The notes: a model not told the origin generated them from the sequence alone. A stretch of 45,839 nt of DNA from Paludibacter sp. (GCA_028710415.1 JAQTUE010000015.1:107793-153631); one strand, 5' to 3'. Positions 24,009-32,517 are shown, numbered from the stretch's first letter. Numbers and translations are program-made.

Positions 24009-24761
24009 ATGAAAAAACTTATATTTGCTCTATTCGGAATAATGGTTACCATGAGTCTTCTAAATGCTCAAACTGACTCCATGTATGTAATGAAAAGCGG
24101 TGTTGCTGTTGGGAAATTTAAAGTTACCGAAGTTGACAGTGTTGTATTTTACAAACCAGCTACTTCTTCCAATACTGTTACTGATGTTGATGGAAATGTG
24201 TATCACACTATTGTGATTGGCGCTCAAACCTGGATGGTGGAAAACCTGAAAACTACAAAATATAACGATAATTCAAGTATTTCTATAGTTACTGATAATG
24301 CGATATGGATGGGTCTTACAACTGGTGCATATTGTTGGTATAACAATGATATTACAAATAAGACTCCTTACGGAGCTATGTACAACTGGTATGCAGTAAA
24401 CTCAGGAAAGCTTTCCCCCAAAGGCTGGCATGTACCAACCGATGTTGAATTAGCTACACTTGTAACTTATTTAGGCGGAACCACTGTAGCCGGTGGTAAA
24501 TTGAAAGAAACCGGAACAACGCATTGGACATCAAACACTTCAGCTACTAATGAAAGCGGATTTTCTGCAGTTGGTGCTGGATATCGATTAGATACTTCAG
24601 GTTCGTTCGGTGGACTTCAAACATACATGACATTTTGGTCCAGCGTAGCTTTTGATGCATCCAATTCATATAGTTCCACACTAAAAGCTTCAGATGGTAC
24701 GATTGGGACAGTGCCAAGTCCTAATAAATTTGGAAAAACTGTACGCTGTATTAAAGATTAG
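24009..24761 (+). CDS. Secreted FISUMP-domain protein
   Basis: 250 residues with signal peptide MKKLIFALFGIMVTMSLLNAQ. A short beta segment ('YVMKSGVAVGKFKVTEVDSVVFY') precedes a full FISUMP domain: 'YHTIVIGAQTWMVENLKTTKYND', 'PYGAMYNWYAV', 'LSPKGWHVPTDVELATL', 'MTFWSSV' and 'GKTVRCIKD'. The function of FISUMP domains is unknown; they are exported. It lies 12 bp after the T9SS cargo gene and is probably co-transcribed. The operon sits between the decayed and the intact copy of the GGGtGRT 3' end, which suggests that both arrived together. Confidence 0.93.
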   Translation: MKKLIFALFGIMVTMSLLNAQTDSMYVMKSGVAVGKFKVTEVDSVVFYKPATSSNTVTDVDGNVYHTIVIGAQTWMVENLKTTKYNDNSSISIVTDNAIWMGLTTGAYCWYNNDITNKTPYGAMYNWYAVNSGKLSPKGWHVPTDVELATLVTYLGGTTVAGGKLKETGTTHWTSNTSATNESGFSAVGAGYRLDTSGSFGGLQTYMTFWSSVAFDASNSYSSTLKASDGTIGTVPSPNKFGKTVRCIKD

Positions 24762-24796
24762 AAAACCTAAAAGCAACACACTTATTATTAAATATA

Positions 24797-24830
24797 AAAC
24801 TCCCCGGTACACATTCGTACCGGGGAGTTT
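24797..24830. terminator. Bidirectional terminator, AAACTCCCCG family, copy 3
   Basis: A perfect 14-bp stem, AAACTCCCCGGTAC/GTACCGGGGAGTTT, with an ACATTC loop, between convergent genes. Five heptads follow (TTTAATC, TTGACTC, TCGATTC, TTGGCTC, TTGAATC). They run from 24832 into the stop codon of the GGGtGRT gene at 24866. Confidence 0.93.
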
Positions 24831-24865
24831 CTTTAATCTTGACTCTCGATTCTTGGCTCTTGAAT

Positions 24866-25858
24866 CTATTTCGCCATTTCAATAGCTACAGCCACTTGAA
24901 CAGTTGCACCAACCATAGGATTATTTCCCATTCCAATGAATCCCATCATTTCCACATGAGCTGGAACTGAAGAGGAACCTGCAAACTGAGCATCTCCGTG
25001 CATACGGCCCATTGTATCGGTCATACCGTAAGAAGCAGGACCTGCGCCCATGTTATCAGGGTGAAGGGTACGTCCGGTACCACCACCTGAAGCTACCGAG
25101 AAGTATTTTTTACCTTGTTCGATACATTCTTTTTTGTATGTACCAGCAACCGGGTGTTGGAAACGGGTCGGGTTGGTTGAGTTACCTGTGATAGAAACAT
25201 CAACACCTTCAGAACGCATGATAGCCACACCTTCACGAACGTCATCAGCACCGTAACATTTAACTGCAGCACGTGGGCCGTCGGAATATGCTTTGGTACG
25301 GACTACTTTCAATTCGCTTGTGTAGTAATCAAATTCTGTCTGAACATACGTAAATCCGTTGATACGGGAGATGATCATAGCGGCATCTTTACCCAATCCG
25401 TTCAAGATAACGCGTAAAGGTTCGTTACGAACTTTGTTTGCTGATAGAGCGATACCAATGGCACCTTCGGCAGCAGCAAATGATTCGTGTCCTGCAAGGA
25501 ATGCAAAACATTTTGTTTCGTTGCGAAGCAACATAGCAGCCAGGTTACCGTGGCCAATACCAACCTTGCGGTCTTCGGCTACTGAGCCCGGGATACAGAA
25601 TGCCTGAAGCCCGATACCGATAGCTTCGGCAGCTTCGGCAGCATTTTTAGCACCTTTTTTAATAGCGATAGCTGCACCTACCACGTAAGCCCATTTTGCA
25701 TTTTCGAAAGCGATATTCTGAATGGATTCACAAATTTTATAGGGATCAATGCCTTTGGCATCACAAATTGCTTTGGCTTCGTCGATATCCTTAATATCGA
25801 ATGTATTTAGGGCCGCGTTAACTTTATCGATACGACGGTCATAACTTTCAAATAACAT
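24866..25858 (-). CDS. GGGtGRT protein
   Basis: 330 residues. It carries the family-defining motif GGGTGRTLHPDN (about 268-279) and the conserved glycine-rich C-terminus 'MMGFIGMGNNPMVGATVQVAVAIEMAK'. The protein is soluble with no signal peptide. This family is named after its motif and is found next to an Fe-S-cluster scaffold-like gene in many anaerobes, as here (46 bp spacing). Its biochemical role is not known to me. A decayed copy of its 3' end lies 1.7 kb away on the same strand. Confidence 0.93.
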   Translation of the reverse strand: MLFESYDRRIDKVNAALNTFDIKDIDEAKAICDAKGIDPYKICESIQNIAFENAKWAYVVGAAIAIKKGAKNAAEAAEAIGIGLQAFCIPGSVAEDRKVGIGHGNLAAMLLRNETKCFAFLAGHESFAAAEGAIGIALSANKVRNEPLRVILNGLGKDAAMIISRINGFTYVQTEFDYYTSELKVVRTKAYSDGPRAAVKCYGADDVREGVAIMRSEGVDVSITGNSTNPTRFQHPVAGTYKKECIEQGKKYFSVASGGGTGRTLHPDNMGAGPASYGMTDTMGRMHGDAQFAGSSSVPAHVEMMGFIGMGNNPMVGATVQVAVAIEMAK

Positions 25859-25903
25859 ATTGTTTAGTTTTTAGTTAGATGGATAATTAATAAACTGTTT
25901 AGA

Positions 25904-26596
25904 CTATTCTTGTCTTGGATCGATATATTTTGCAGCATTTGCAAAACGACCATAAGTACTGGTAGATTTTTTCAATGCTTCATTCGCATCTACTCCTTTT
26001 TTTACTAAGTCCAACATAGGACCTACGCGTACGAATTCGTATCCACAAGCTTCACCGTCTTCGTCCAATGCCATGCGGCTGATATAACCTTCGGCTAATT
26101 CCAAATAACGAACACCTTTTTTGTTTGTGCTGAATGTTGTTCCAACCTGAGAGCGTAAGCCTTTACCTAAATCTTCAAGACCGGCACCGATAGGCAGACC
26201 ACCTTCAGAGAAAGCAGATTGCGTACGACCGTAAACAATTTGAAGAAATAATTCACGCATGGCTACGTTGATAGCATCACATACCAGGTCGGTATTCAAT
26301 GCTTCCAGGATAGTTTTTCCGGTAAGGATTTCAGCAGCCATAGCCGCTGAATGGGTCATACCTGAACAACCGATTGTTTCAACCAAAGCTTCTTCAATAA
26401 TACCTTCTTTTACATTCAAAGTCAGTTTACAAGCACCTTGTTGAGGAGCACACCAACCCACACCGTGAGTTAAACCTGAAATGTCTTTAATTTCTTTTGA
26501 TTTTACCCATCTGCCTTCTTCAGGTATGGGAGCAGGACCATGATTAGGGCCTTTTTTTACAACACACATGTGTTCTACTTCGTGCGAATAAATCAT
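25904..26596 (-). CDS. Iron-sulfur cluster assembly scaffold-like protein (GGGtGRT partner)
   Basis: 230 residues with an IscU/NifU-N-like core. Conserved cysteines occur in 'HGVGWCAPQQGACKLTL' (about 43-59) and 'VETIGCSGMTHSAAMAAEILTGKTILEAL' (about 72-100), and the latter matches the scaffold Cys-Ser-Gly motif. The rest ('GYISRMALDEDGEACGYEFVRVGPMLDLV') is specific to the version paired with GGGtGRT genes. It probably holds or transfers Fe-S clusters to an unidentified client. First gene of a two-gene operon with a strong promoter 60 bp upstream. Confidence 0.92.
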   Translation of the reverse strand: MIYSHEVEHMCVVKKGPNHGPAPIPEEGRWVKSKEIKDISGLTHGVGWCAPQQGACKLTLNVKEGIIEEALVETIGCSGMTHSAAMAAEILTGKTILEALNTDLVCDAINVAMRELFLQIVYGRTQSAFSEGGLPIGAGLEDLGKGLRSQVGTTFSTNKKGVRYLELAEGYISRMALDEDGEACGYEFVRVGPMLDLVKKGVDANEALKKSTSTYGRFANAAKYIDPRQE

Positions 26597-26656
26597 ACTT
26601 TTCTAAATTAGTTAATATAATGAATTTATAAAAATTTGCCTGGTTGAATTTGAGCG

Positions 26657-26686
26657 CAAAAGTACGGCTTTTTTGCGGTTTAACAA
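26657..26686 (-). promoter_or_regulatory. Promoter of the Fe-S scaffold/GGGtGRT operon
   Basis: On the minus strand, TTG (26684-26686), 19-bp spacer, TACTTTTG (26657-26664). Confidence 0.75.
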
Positions 26687-26797
26687 TGCAACAGGTTCAA
26701 GAAAGTTCACGTATTTTTGAACAATATTCAAAGAATAATGTTAAGATTGTAAAGGCATTGTAAAGATATTTTTTAGTTTACATCCAAAACACACTAT

Positions 26798-27364
26798 ATG
26801 CTGAACTTTCATCGGATCAATACTGTAAACAATCAGTTTTTCTCGAACCTGTTCAATCTGTACACCCTGGCATTTCCACCCAAAGAACGTCGTACCTGGG
26901 AGGGTCTGGAACATGAATTGAATTATGAGAAACGTTTCTGTGCCAATGCGCTGATTCAGGAAGGGGTATTTGTAGGCCTGTTTAATTACTGGATCTTCGA
27001 TCGGTTTTATTATATCGAACATCTGGCAATTAGCCCGAAATACAGAAATCAGGGAATCGGCAGTGAAGCCATGGGGATTTTTATGGACCAGATAAAACTG
27101 CCCATCGTCCTGGAGGTTGAAATGCCGAATAATATGGTGAACAGCCGTCGAATCCTTTTTTATGAGAGGCTTGGTTTCTCAATACTGTCCCATAATTATG
27201 CCCAGCCGCCCTATGAGGGATCCGGGTTTTTGATGCCGGAGCTGATAATGTCGAATGACCTTCATTTCGGCAATACCCATTTCGAAAAGATCAAGGAGAT
27301 ACTCTATACCAATGTATATCACTACGAGTATACTAATGATAAGAAAGCACTTATCGATGATTAA
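26798..27364 (+). CDS. GNAT family N-acetyltransferase
   Basis: 188 residues. The acetyl-CoA-binding motif A is 'YYIEHLAISPKYRNQGIGSEAMGIFMDQI' (Q/R-x-x-G-x-G as RNQGIG, about 83-88), followed by beta-5/alpha-4 'FYERLGFSILSHNY'. It acetylates an unidentified amine. The C-terminal ~45 residues ('LHFGNTHFEKIKEILYTNVYHYEYTNDKKALIDD') extend beyond the GNAT core. Transcribed alone, divergent from the Fe-S operon. Confidence 0.9.
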   Translation: MLNFHRINTVNNQFFSNLFNLYTLAFPPKERRTWEGLEHELNYEKRFCANALIQEGVFVGLFNYWIFDRFYYIEHLAISPKYRNQGIGSEAMGIFMDQIKLPIVLEVEMPNNMVNSRRILFYERLGFSILSHNYAQPPYEGSGFLMPELIMSNDLHFGNTHFEKIKEILYTNVYHYEYTNDKKALIDD

Positions 27365-27502
27365 TTCCTGAAATGAATGAAATTTCATATTTGATAAAAT
27401 ATAGTACGTTGCTTGAAGCTGAACAGGCGGCTCATTACAGATACTTCTAATAAAAATCTATCCTGATTCAGCTCCAACAACCTGGAACAGAAAAAGTATT
27501 AT

Positions 27503-27543
27503 GGATCTAATCTCAACTGATTGAGGTTAGATCCGTTTTTTTT
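27503..27543 (+). terminator. Intrinsic terminator after the GNAT gene
   Basis: A 14-bp stem, GGATCTAATCTCAA/TTGAGGTTAGATCC (one G-T pair), with a CTGA loop and a run of eight T. Confidence 0.9.
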
Positions 27544-27742
27544 ATCTGCCTGATAAGCGAAAGGCTGAGTTCGATTTTTAAATTATCTGTTTCATTTTTT
27601 TACCCCAAAACGACTCATTCCGTCCGATATACTCAATCGGTAAAAATCTAAACTGAATTTTTAGGTTGGAAGAAAAGTACCTGGTGTTCGCGGTCCTTTT
27701 TCAAAAATAAACCATTTGAATTCATGTTTTATTAGTTCGGCG

Positions 27743-27922
27743 TTCATTGAGGGTTCATTGAGGGTTCATTGAGGGTTCATTGAGGGTTGGGAGGGCTAAA
27801 CCTCAATGAACCCTCTTTCAACTCTCTTTGAAAGATCACTCTACAGCAAATGAATTGTTTTGATTTTCAAAATGAATTTCCATGGGATGAATAACAAAAA
27901 ATGAACCCAAATCAGGAATGAT
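27743..27922. repeat. 11-nt-unit hairpin element, copy B
   Basis: Four identical 11-nt units TTCATTGAGGG start at 27743, 27754, 27765 and 27776. Then come a short turn (about 27787-27800) and a C-rich return arm in 11-nt steps (TGAACCCTCTT, TCAACTCTCTT, TGAAAGATCAC) that decays outward. The right flank (27844-27922) is similar to the reverse complement of copy A's left flank. The other spacer sequence in 27544-27742 holds nothing that I recognise. Confidence 0.8.
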
Positions 27923-27931
27923 TTGGGTTCA
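27902..27931 (-). terminator. Intrinsic terminator of the M20 peptidase gene
   Basis: A perfect 13-bp stem, TGAACCCAAATCA/TGATTTGGGTTCA, with a GGAA loop. On the minus strand it is followed by TTTTTT. It overlaps the end of the conserved flank of repeat copy B. Confidence 0.8.
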
Positions 27932-28072
27932 AGATAAATAATGGCTACTATGCAAAATAATTACTGTCAGTCGATTGAGGTATAAGTAAAGATCAATAGG
28001 TGGTTTCTACGAGTAATCAATAAGACAATGATTTATTCCATCTACTTAGTTTGGATCTTCTGGCTGTTTGGA

Positions 28073-29266
28073 TCAGGAATTAGATTTAGAGAGGAATCTC
28101 CATGCCAACCACACTAATCCACCCATTCCGGTTTCCAATGCTTTTTCGTCAATCTGAAAAGTGGAACTGTGCAATCCGCCCGTGTTGGCATTTGTTTCGC
28201 CCTTCACCCCAAAACGAAAGAATGAACAGGGGTATTTTTGTGTGAAGAACCCAAAGTCTTCGGAAGTCATTCGCATTTCCAGGCTTCGTATATTTTCATC
28301 ACCCACCCATTCCGTTGCAAAGCTGCGTGCACGGGCTGTAACTTGTTCGTTATTTACAACACACGGGTATCCATCGGGGATGTCAATTTCGGCAGTACAA
28401 CCATAAGCAGCACAGGTTTCATTAATGATCCTCCTGATATGGTTTTTGCCTTGCTCACGCCATACTTCATCCACGGTGCGGAATGTCCCGGAAAGCAATA
28501 CTTCGTGGGGGATAACATTTGTTGCCCCATCAGCAATCAGTTTTCCAAAGGTAAGTACCATCGGGGTGAGGGGATGACAGAGGCGGCTGCAAACCTGTTG
28601 TAATGAAACTACTGTCTGGGATGCTGCCAAAACCGTGTCGTTAATTAAATGCGGAAGGGCACCATGGCCACCTTTGCCGTGTATTTTTACATGTATTTCA
28701 TCGGCCGAAGCCATAATCATTCCGGGCAGGAAACCCATTGTACCTGTCGGGAAATCCACAGAGACATGTTGCCCGAGAATCAACTCAGGTTCAATATCCT
28801 TGAAAAGCCCATCTTCAAGCATCAGGCGTGCTCCACCGGGTGCTTTCTCTTCACCGGGTTGAAAGATAAGCAGTACTGTTCCGTCAAATTCATTCCGGGC
28901 TTGCTGCAATATCTTAGCTGCACCCAGCAGGCAGGCAGTATGTGCATCATGACCGCAGGCATGCATTACATTCCCGTTTGTTGATTTCCAGGGTATATCC
29001 ACATCCTCACAGACTGGCAGGGCATCCATATCAGCACGGAGAGCAATGACTTTTTTACCCGGGTTCTTACCTTCTATTCTTCCTAAAATCCCAGTGCCTC
29101 CAATGCCTGCACGAAATGAAATACCCATTTTGGTCAGTTCATCCTGTACAAAACGGGAAGTCTCAAATTCCTGAAAGGATAATTCGGGATGTGCGTGCAA
29201 GTGATGATAGCAGCCAACTACATAGTGGTAGTTATCAGAAGTGAGTTTCTGAAAATATGTTTTCAT
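28073..29266 (-). CDS. M20 family amidohydrolase / metallopeptidase
   Basis: About 397 residues, the usual length for M20D amidohydrolases of the hippurate hydrolase/N-acyl-amino-acid amidohydrolase type. Metal and catalytic motifs are present: 'HAHPELSFQE', 'ALRADMDALPV', 'VMHACGHDAHTA', 'FQPGEEKAPGGARLM' and the distal 'GGLHSSTFQID'. A dimerisation domain lies between. It is soluble, with no signal peptide, and should remove acyl groups from N-acylated amino acids or similar. ATG at 29266 is preferred over an in-frame TTG at 29275. The exact TACCTTTG promoter box is 22 bp upstream, giving a short leader. Confidence 0.93.
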   Translation of the reverse strand: MKTYFQKLTSDNYHYVVGCYHHLHAHPELSFQEFETSRFVQDELTKMGISFRAGIGGTGILGRIEGKNPGKKVIALRADMDALPVCEDVDIPWKSTNGNVMHACGHDAHTACLLGAAKILQQARNEFDGTVLLIFQPGEEKAPGGARLMLEDGLFKDIEPELILGQHVSVDFPTGTMGFLPGMIMASADEIHVKIHGKGGHGALPHLINDTVLAASQTVVSLQQVCSRLCHPLTPMVLTFGKLIADGATNVIPHEVLLSGTFRTVDEVWREQGKNHIRRIINETCAAYGCTAEIDIPDGYPCVVNNEQVTARARSFATEWVGDENIRSLEMRMTSEDFGFFTQKYPCSFFRFGVKGETNANTGGLHSSTFQIDEKALETGMGGLVWLAWRFLSKSNS

Positions 29267-29287
29267 ACATTCCAATTGTTAGAACTA

Positions 29288-29295
29288 CAAAGGTA
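29288..29295 (-). promoter_or_regulatory. -7 box of the M20 peptidase gene
   Basis: Minus-strand TACCTTTG, an exact TAnnTTTG match, 22 bp before the ATG at 29266. Confidence 0.65.
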
Positions 29296-29464
29296 GTTTA
29301 TTTCAATTGGGAATCAAAGAAATCAATAAACAGATGCTTGTTCAGAGTGCAATTAACCTGTTTGAAAAAGGCACTTAAAAACTAATGAATCCTATTTAAT
29401 CAGTGCTTTAACTAAATTTAATCAGATTATTTGCTAATTGAGAAAATATGAACAACATTTTTTA

Positions 29465-29472
29465 TACTTTTG
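29465..29472 (+). promoter_or_regulatory. -7 box of the DUF1573 pair
   Basis: TACTTTTG, an exact TAnnTTTG match, 56 bp before the ATG at 29528. No well-spaced TTG element is seen. Confidence 0.6.
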
Positions 29473-29527
29473 CAAGTCTCAAGTTTGTTTGAGTCGTATA
29501 ATTGTATAACAAATTAATTAATTGAAT

Positions 29528-29941
29528 ATGAAAAAGTATAGTATGTTATTGGTTTGTCTTTTATTTTCGTTAGTTGCTATGTCTCAGAAACCGGCAATTA
29601 CTTTTGATGTAAAAGAACATGATTTCGGTAAAATAAACGAAAAAGATGGCAGTGTGACCTATGTGTTTAATTTTACAAACAAGGGAAATGCACCTTTAGT
29701 AATAAACAGGGTTCAGGCATCATGCGGTTGTACAACTCCTACCTGGACAAAAGAACCTATCGAAGCCGGTAAAAAAGGGGCCATTACAGTGACTTATAAT
29801 ACTGCAAACAGGCCGGGTATGTTCACTAAAACCATTACTGTCTATTCAAATGATCCTCTGGAACAAGCAGTGTTGATTATCAAGGGTGAAGTGATTCCTG
29901 TTGCCAAGCAATCAGAAACAGCTAATAAGGTTACAAAATAA
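29528..29941 (+). CDS. DUF1573 domain secreted protein (single domain)
   Basis: 137 residues: signal peptide MKKYSMLLVCLLFSLVAMSQ, then one DUF1573 immunoglobulin-like domain ('HDFGKINEKDGSVTYVFNFTNKGNAPLVINRVQASCGCTTPTW'). The conserved SCGCT motif is present. DUF1573 domains are exported Ig-fold modules abundant in Bacteroidota, of unknown function. Start at the ATG that opens the signal peptide; an in-frame TTG lies two codons earlier. It is the first of a tandem pair with its paralogue 54 bp downstream. Confidence 0.92.
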   Translation: MKKYSMLLVCLLFSLVAMSQKPAITFDVKEHDFGKINEKDGSVTYVFNFTNKGNAPLVINRVQASCGCTTPTWTKEPIEAGKKGAITVTYNTANRPGMFTKTITVYSNDPLEQAVLIIKGEVIPVAKQSETANKVTK

Positions 29942-29995
29942 TCTGAATTTCAGGTTCCGTAATTGAATAAGTTCCCTCACTCTAATTTACAAGAA

Positions 29996-31078
29996 ATGAA
30001 GAAGTATAGTTTTCTATTTATTTGCCTGTTGTGTTCATTGGTTGCCATGTCCCAAAAAGCTGTGATCAGTTTTGAGGAAAAGAGCCATGACTTTGGTAAG
30101 GTGAATGAAGAAGATGGAAAAATAACCCATGTTTTTAATTTTGTCAATAGGGGTATTTCTCCGTTGGTTGTGAACAGGGTGCAGGCATCATGTGGTTGTA
30201 CGACACCAACCTGGTCAAAGGAACCCATTGAGCCCGGTAAAAAGGGTACTGTTACTGTTATTTACAATCCAAGCGGAAGACCGGGAGCTTTTACCAAGAC
30301 TATAACCGTCTACAGCAATGCCTCGGATGAACAAATGACATTGACGATCCATGGGGAAGTGATTCCAAAAGCGAACAGTGAGAATCCTGCTTATCCGGTT
30401 GCCATGGGTGCATTGCATCTGAAGTCGAAGGTGATCCAAATGAATAATGTGGATAAGGGGAAGACACAGACCCGGGTATTGGAAGTGAAAAATACAACCA
30501 ATGCATCCTTGAAAGTGGAAGTCGAAAACCTGCCTGCTTATTTGTCGGTGATTGCAAACCCTGAGACCCTGAAGCCCAATGAAGAAGGGAAACTGACATT
30601 TACATTCAATTCGAAGAATTGCACCCAGTGGGGTCCAAGCTACGATGACGTTTATGTTATTTTAAATGGACAGAAGAAATACTCGGAAGAATATAAGCTG
30701 ACCATTGTAAGCAATGTTGTTGAAGACTTCAGTAAGTTGACCCTGGATCAAAAGCGGAAAGCACCAATTCTGGAAATCCCGGTAAGAACCCTTAACCTGG
30801 GAACTTTACGGGAAGGAACCAAACGGGTTGGTAAATTCAGGGTGAATAATAAGGGCCAGAATACCCTGGAGATTCGCCGGATTATCAATAATAACAAGGA
30901 ATTGACCTTGCGTACCGGTAAATTATCTGTTTCAGGAGGAAAATCATCCAATATAGTTGTAAGCTTGAATTCAAAGAATTTATCGGAAGGTGATTATAAG
31001 AAATCATTTACCATTCAGACAAATGATCCTGAAAACAGTTTTATCATACTTATTTTAAGCTGGAAGGTTCAGAAGTAG
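29996..31078 (+). CDS. DUF1573 domain secreted protein (multi-domain paralogue)
   Basis: 360 residues. The first ~125 are closely similar to the preceding protein: same signal peptide pattern MKKYSFLFICLLCSLVAMSQ, HDFGKVNEEDGK and SCGCTTPTW. Two further Ig-like domains follow, about 145-240 and 255-360; the last is DUF1573-like, with 'LNLGTLREGTKRVGKFRVNNKGQNTLEIRRI' but without the CGC motif. It arose by tandem duplication with added domains, or the short gene is a truncated copy. Function unknown; probably periplasmic or outer-membrane associated. Confidence 0.92.
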   Translation: MKKYSFLFICLLCSLVAMSQKAVISFEEKSHDFGKVNEEDGKITHVFNFVNRGISPLVVNRVQASCGCTTPTWSKEPIEPGKKGTVTVIYNPSGRPGAFTKTITVYSNASDEQMTLTIHGEVIPKANSENPAYPVAMGALHLKSKVIQMNNVDKGKTQTRVLEVKNTTNASLKVEVENLPAYLSVIANPETLKPNEEGKLTFTFNSKNCTQWGPSYDDVYVILNGQKKYSEEYKLTIVSNVVEDFSKLTLDQKRKAPILEIPVRTLNLGTLREGTKRVGKFRVNNKGQNTLEIRRIINNNKELTLRTGKLSVSGGKSSNIVVSLNSKNLSEGDYKKSFTIQTNDPENSFIILILSWKVQK

Positions 31079-31113
31079 GAATATAAATCGATTGAAATAC
31101 ATTTTGTAGAAAC

Positions 31114-31152
31114 AGAAAAGCCAGGATCTTATTGTAACGTCTTGGCTTTTCT
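31114..31152. terminator. Intrinsic terminator after the DUF1573 pair
   Basis: AGAAAAGCCA (31114-31123) pairs with TGGCTTTTCT (31143-31152), with partial extension inwards and T-rich sequence after. Confidence 0.8.
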
Positions 31153-31228
31153 TTTCAATGTTTCCGGAAGAACAGTCTGTGTTCATTCCAAAGTAAAAAG
31201 AAATTAATCTTGCATTATTACACAAGCC

Positions 31229-32335
31229 ATGCATTATAAGAATCAACATCCTGAAAATGATCCTGCATACAAGGGACTCAGTGTAAACGAGGGCGTAGAA
31301 AAAGCCCCGGTAGTAAACCCATACAGGCAACGAAAAATTAAACGCCAGCAATATTCTGCTTCTCAATTTGCGGAAGGGATACTTGCCGGCAATATGTCGA
31401 TATTGAGCCAGGCACTTACATTAGTGGAAAGTTCCCTGCCCGAACATCAGATTGTAGCCCAGGAAGTCATTGAGAAATGTCTGCCACATTCAGGTAATTC
31501 AATTCGTTTAGGCATTACAGGTGTTCCCGGTGCCGGTAAAAGTACCTTTATTGAAGCTCTGGGAATGACCCTGGTGCGTTCAGGGCATAAACTGGCAGTA
31601 CTGGCCATTGACCCGAGCAGCGAACGCTCCAAGGGTAGTATTTTGGGTGATAAAACCCGCATGGAAGAATTGTCGGTAGCCAAGAATGCTTTTATCCGTC
31701 CTTCCCCCTCAGCCGGATCGTTGGGAGGGGTAGCCCGAAAGACCCGTGAAAGCATTATACTTTGTGAAGCAGCCGGTTTTGATATTATATTTGTTGAAAC
31801 AGTAGGAGTAGGGCAGTCAGAAACATCGGTGCATTCTATGGTTGATTTCTTCCTGCTGCTTCAGATTGCAGGTGCCGGTGATGAATTGCAAGGCATTAAA
31901 CGTGGAATTATGGAAATGGCAGATGGCATTGCTATCAATAAATGTGATGGGTCGAATATTGACAAAGCCAATGTCGCAAAAGTGCAGTACCAGAATGCCC
32001 TGCACTTGTTTCCACCTCATGAATCCGGTTGGTCGCCCGAAGCTATTACCTGTTCCTCGGTTGAAAATAATGGGATAGAAGAAATCTGGGAAATGGTGGA
32101 ACGGTATATCGCCTTTATTAAAGCCAATGAGTATTTCGCGGTGAAACGTAACATGCAATCGAAATACTGGATGTATGAAACGATTAATGAACAACTCAAA
32201 GGTAATTTCTATAAGAATCCTGAAATACAAAGTTTATTGATTGAGAATGAGAAAAAGGTTCTTTCCAATGAGTTGAGTTCGTTTATTGCAGCAAAAAAAA
32301 TGCTGGATAAATATTTTGGAGGGTTTGGGAAATAG
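31229..32335 (+). CDS. meaB: Methylmalonyl-CoA mutase-associated GTPase MeaB
   Basis: 368 residues of the G3E/ArgK-MeaB GTPase family. Motifs: Walker A GVPGAGKST (about 98-106), 'AIDPSSERSKGSILGDKTRMEEL', 'FIRPSPSAGSLGGVARKT', 'DIIFVETVGVGQSE' (Walker B/switch) and 'AINKCDG' (NKxD). MeaB protects and reactivates adenosylcobalamin-dependent methylmalonyl-CoA mutase, part of the propionate/succinate pathway of many Bacteroidota. The mutase subunits are not in this window. Standing alone, it starts at the ATG after a terminator, and a heptad repeat tract begins within 6 bp of its stop. Confidence 0.96.
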   Translation: MHYKNQHPENDPAYKGLSVNEGVEKAPVVNPYRQRKIKRQQYSASQFAEGILAGNMSILSQALTLVESSLPEHQIVAQEVIEKCLPHSGNSIRLGITGVPGAGKSTFIEALGMTLVRSGHKLAVLAIDPSSERSKGSILGDKTRMEELSVAKNAFIRPSPSAGSLGGVARKTRESIILCEAAGFDIIFVETVGVGQSETSVHSMVDFFLLLQIAGAGDELQGIKRGIMEMADGIAINKCDGSNIDKANVAKVQYQNALHLFPPHESGWSPEAITCSSVENNGIEEIWEMVERYIAFIKANEYFAVKRNMQSKYWMYETINEQLKGNFYKNPEIQSLLIENEKKVLSNELSSFIAAKKMLDKYFGGFGK

Positions 32336-32340
32336 TTTTT

Positions 32341-32389
32341 AGTAAGTAGTTTATAGTTTATAGTAGGTAGTTGGTAGTAAGTAGTTTAT
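32341..32389. repeat. Heptad tract directly after meaB
   Basis: Seven in-register heptads: AGTAAGT, AGTTTAT (twice), AGTAGGT, AGTTGGT, AGTAAGT, AGTTTAT. These are reverse complements of the ACTTACT/ACTACCT words seen at 4460-4510 and 33328-33355. A methyltransferase reading frame can be extended back into it, but this is not thought to be coding. Confidence 0.85.
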
Positions 32390-32517
32390 TACAACTAGTA
32401 GGAAGTAATTTAAATACTGAAAAATTTAATTTATTAACGCGAAGTTATATCGCATATTATCTGGTCATCATAATTTCACATAATCTATTGCCTTACTATC
32501 AAATCATTAAAGAAATC

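Noticed and set aside
32371..32517. N-terminal extension of the DNA methyltransferase
   Set aside because: It runs into the heptad tract after meaB and adds 49 residues with no family match; the ATG at 32518 fits the family start.
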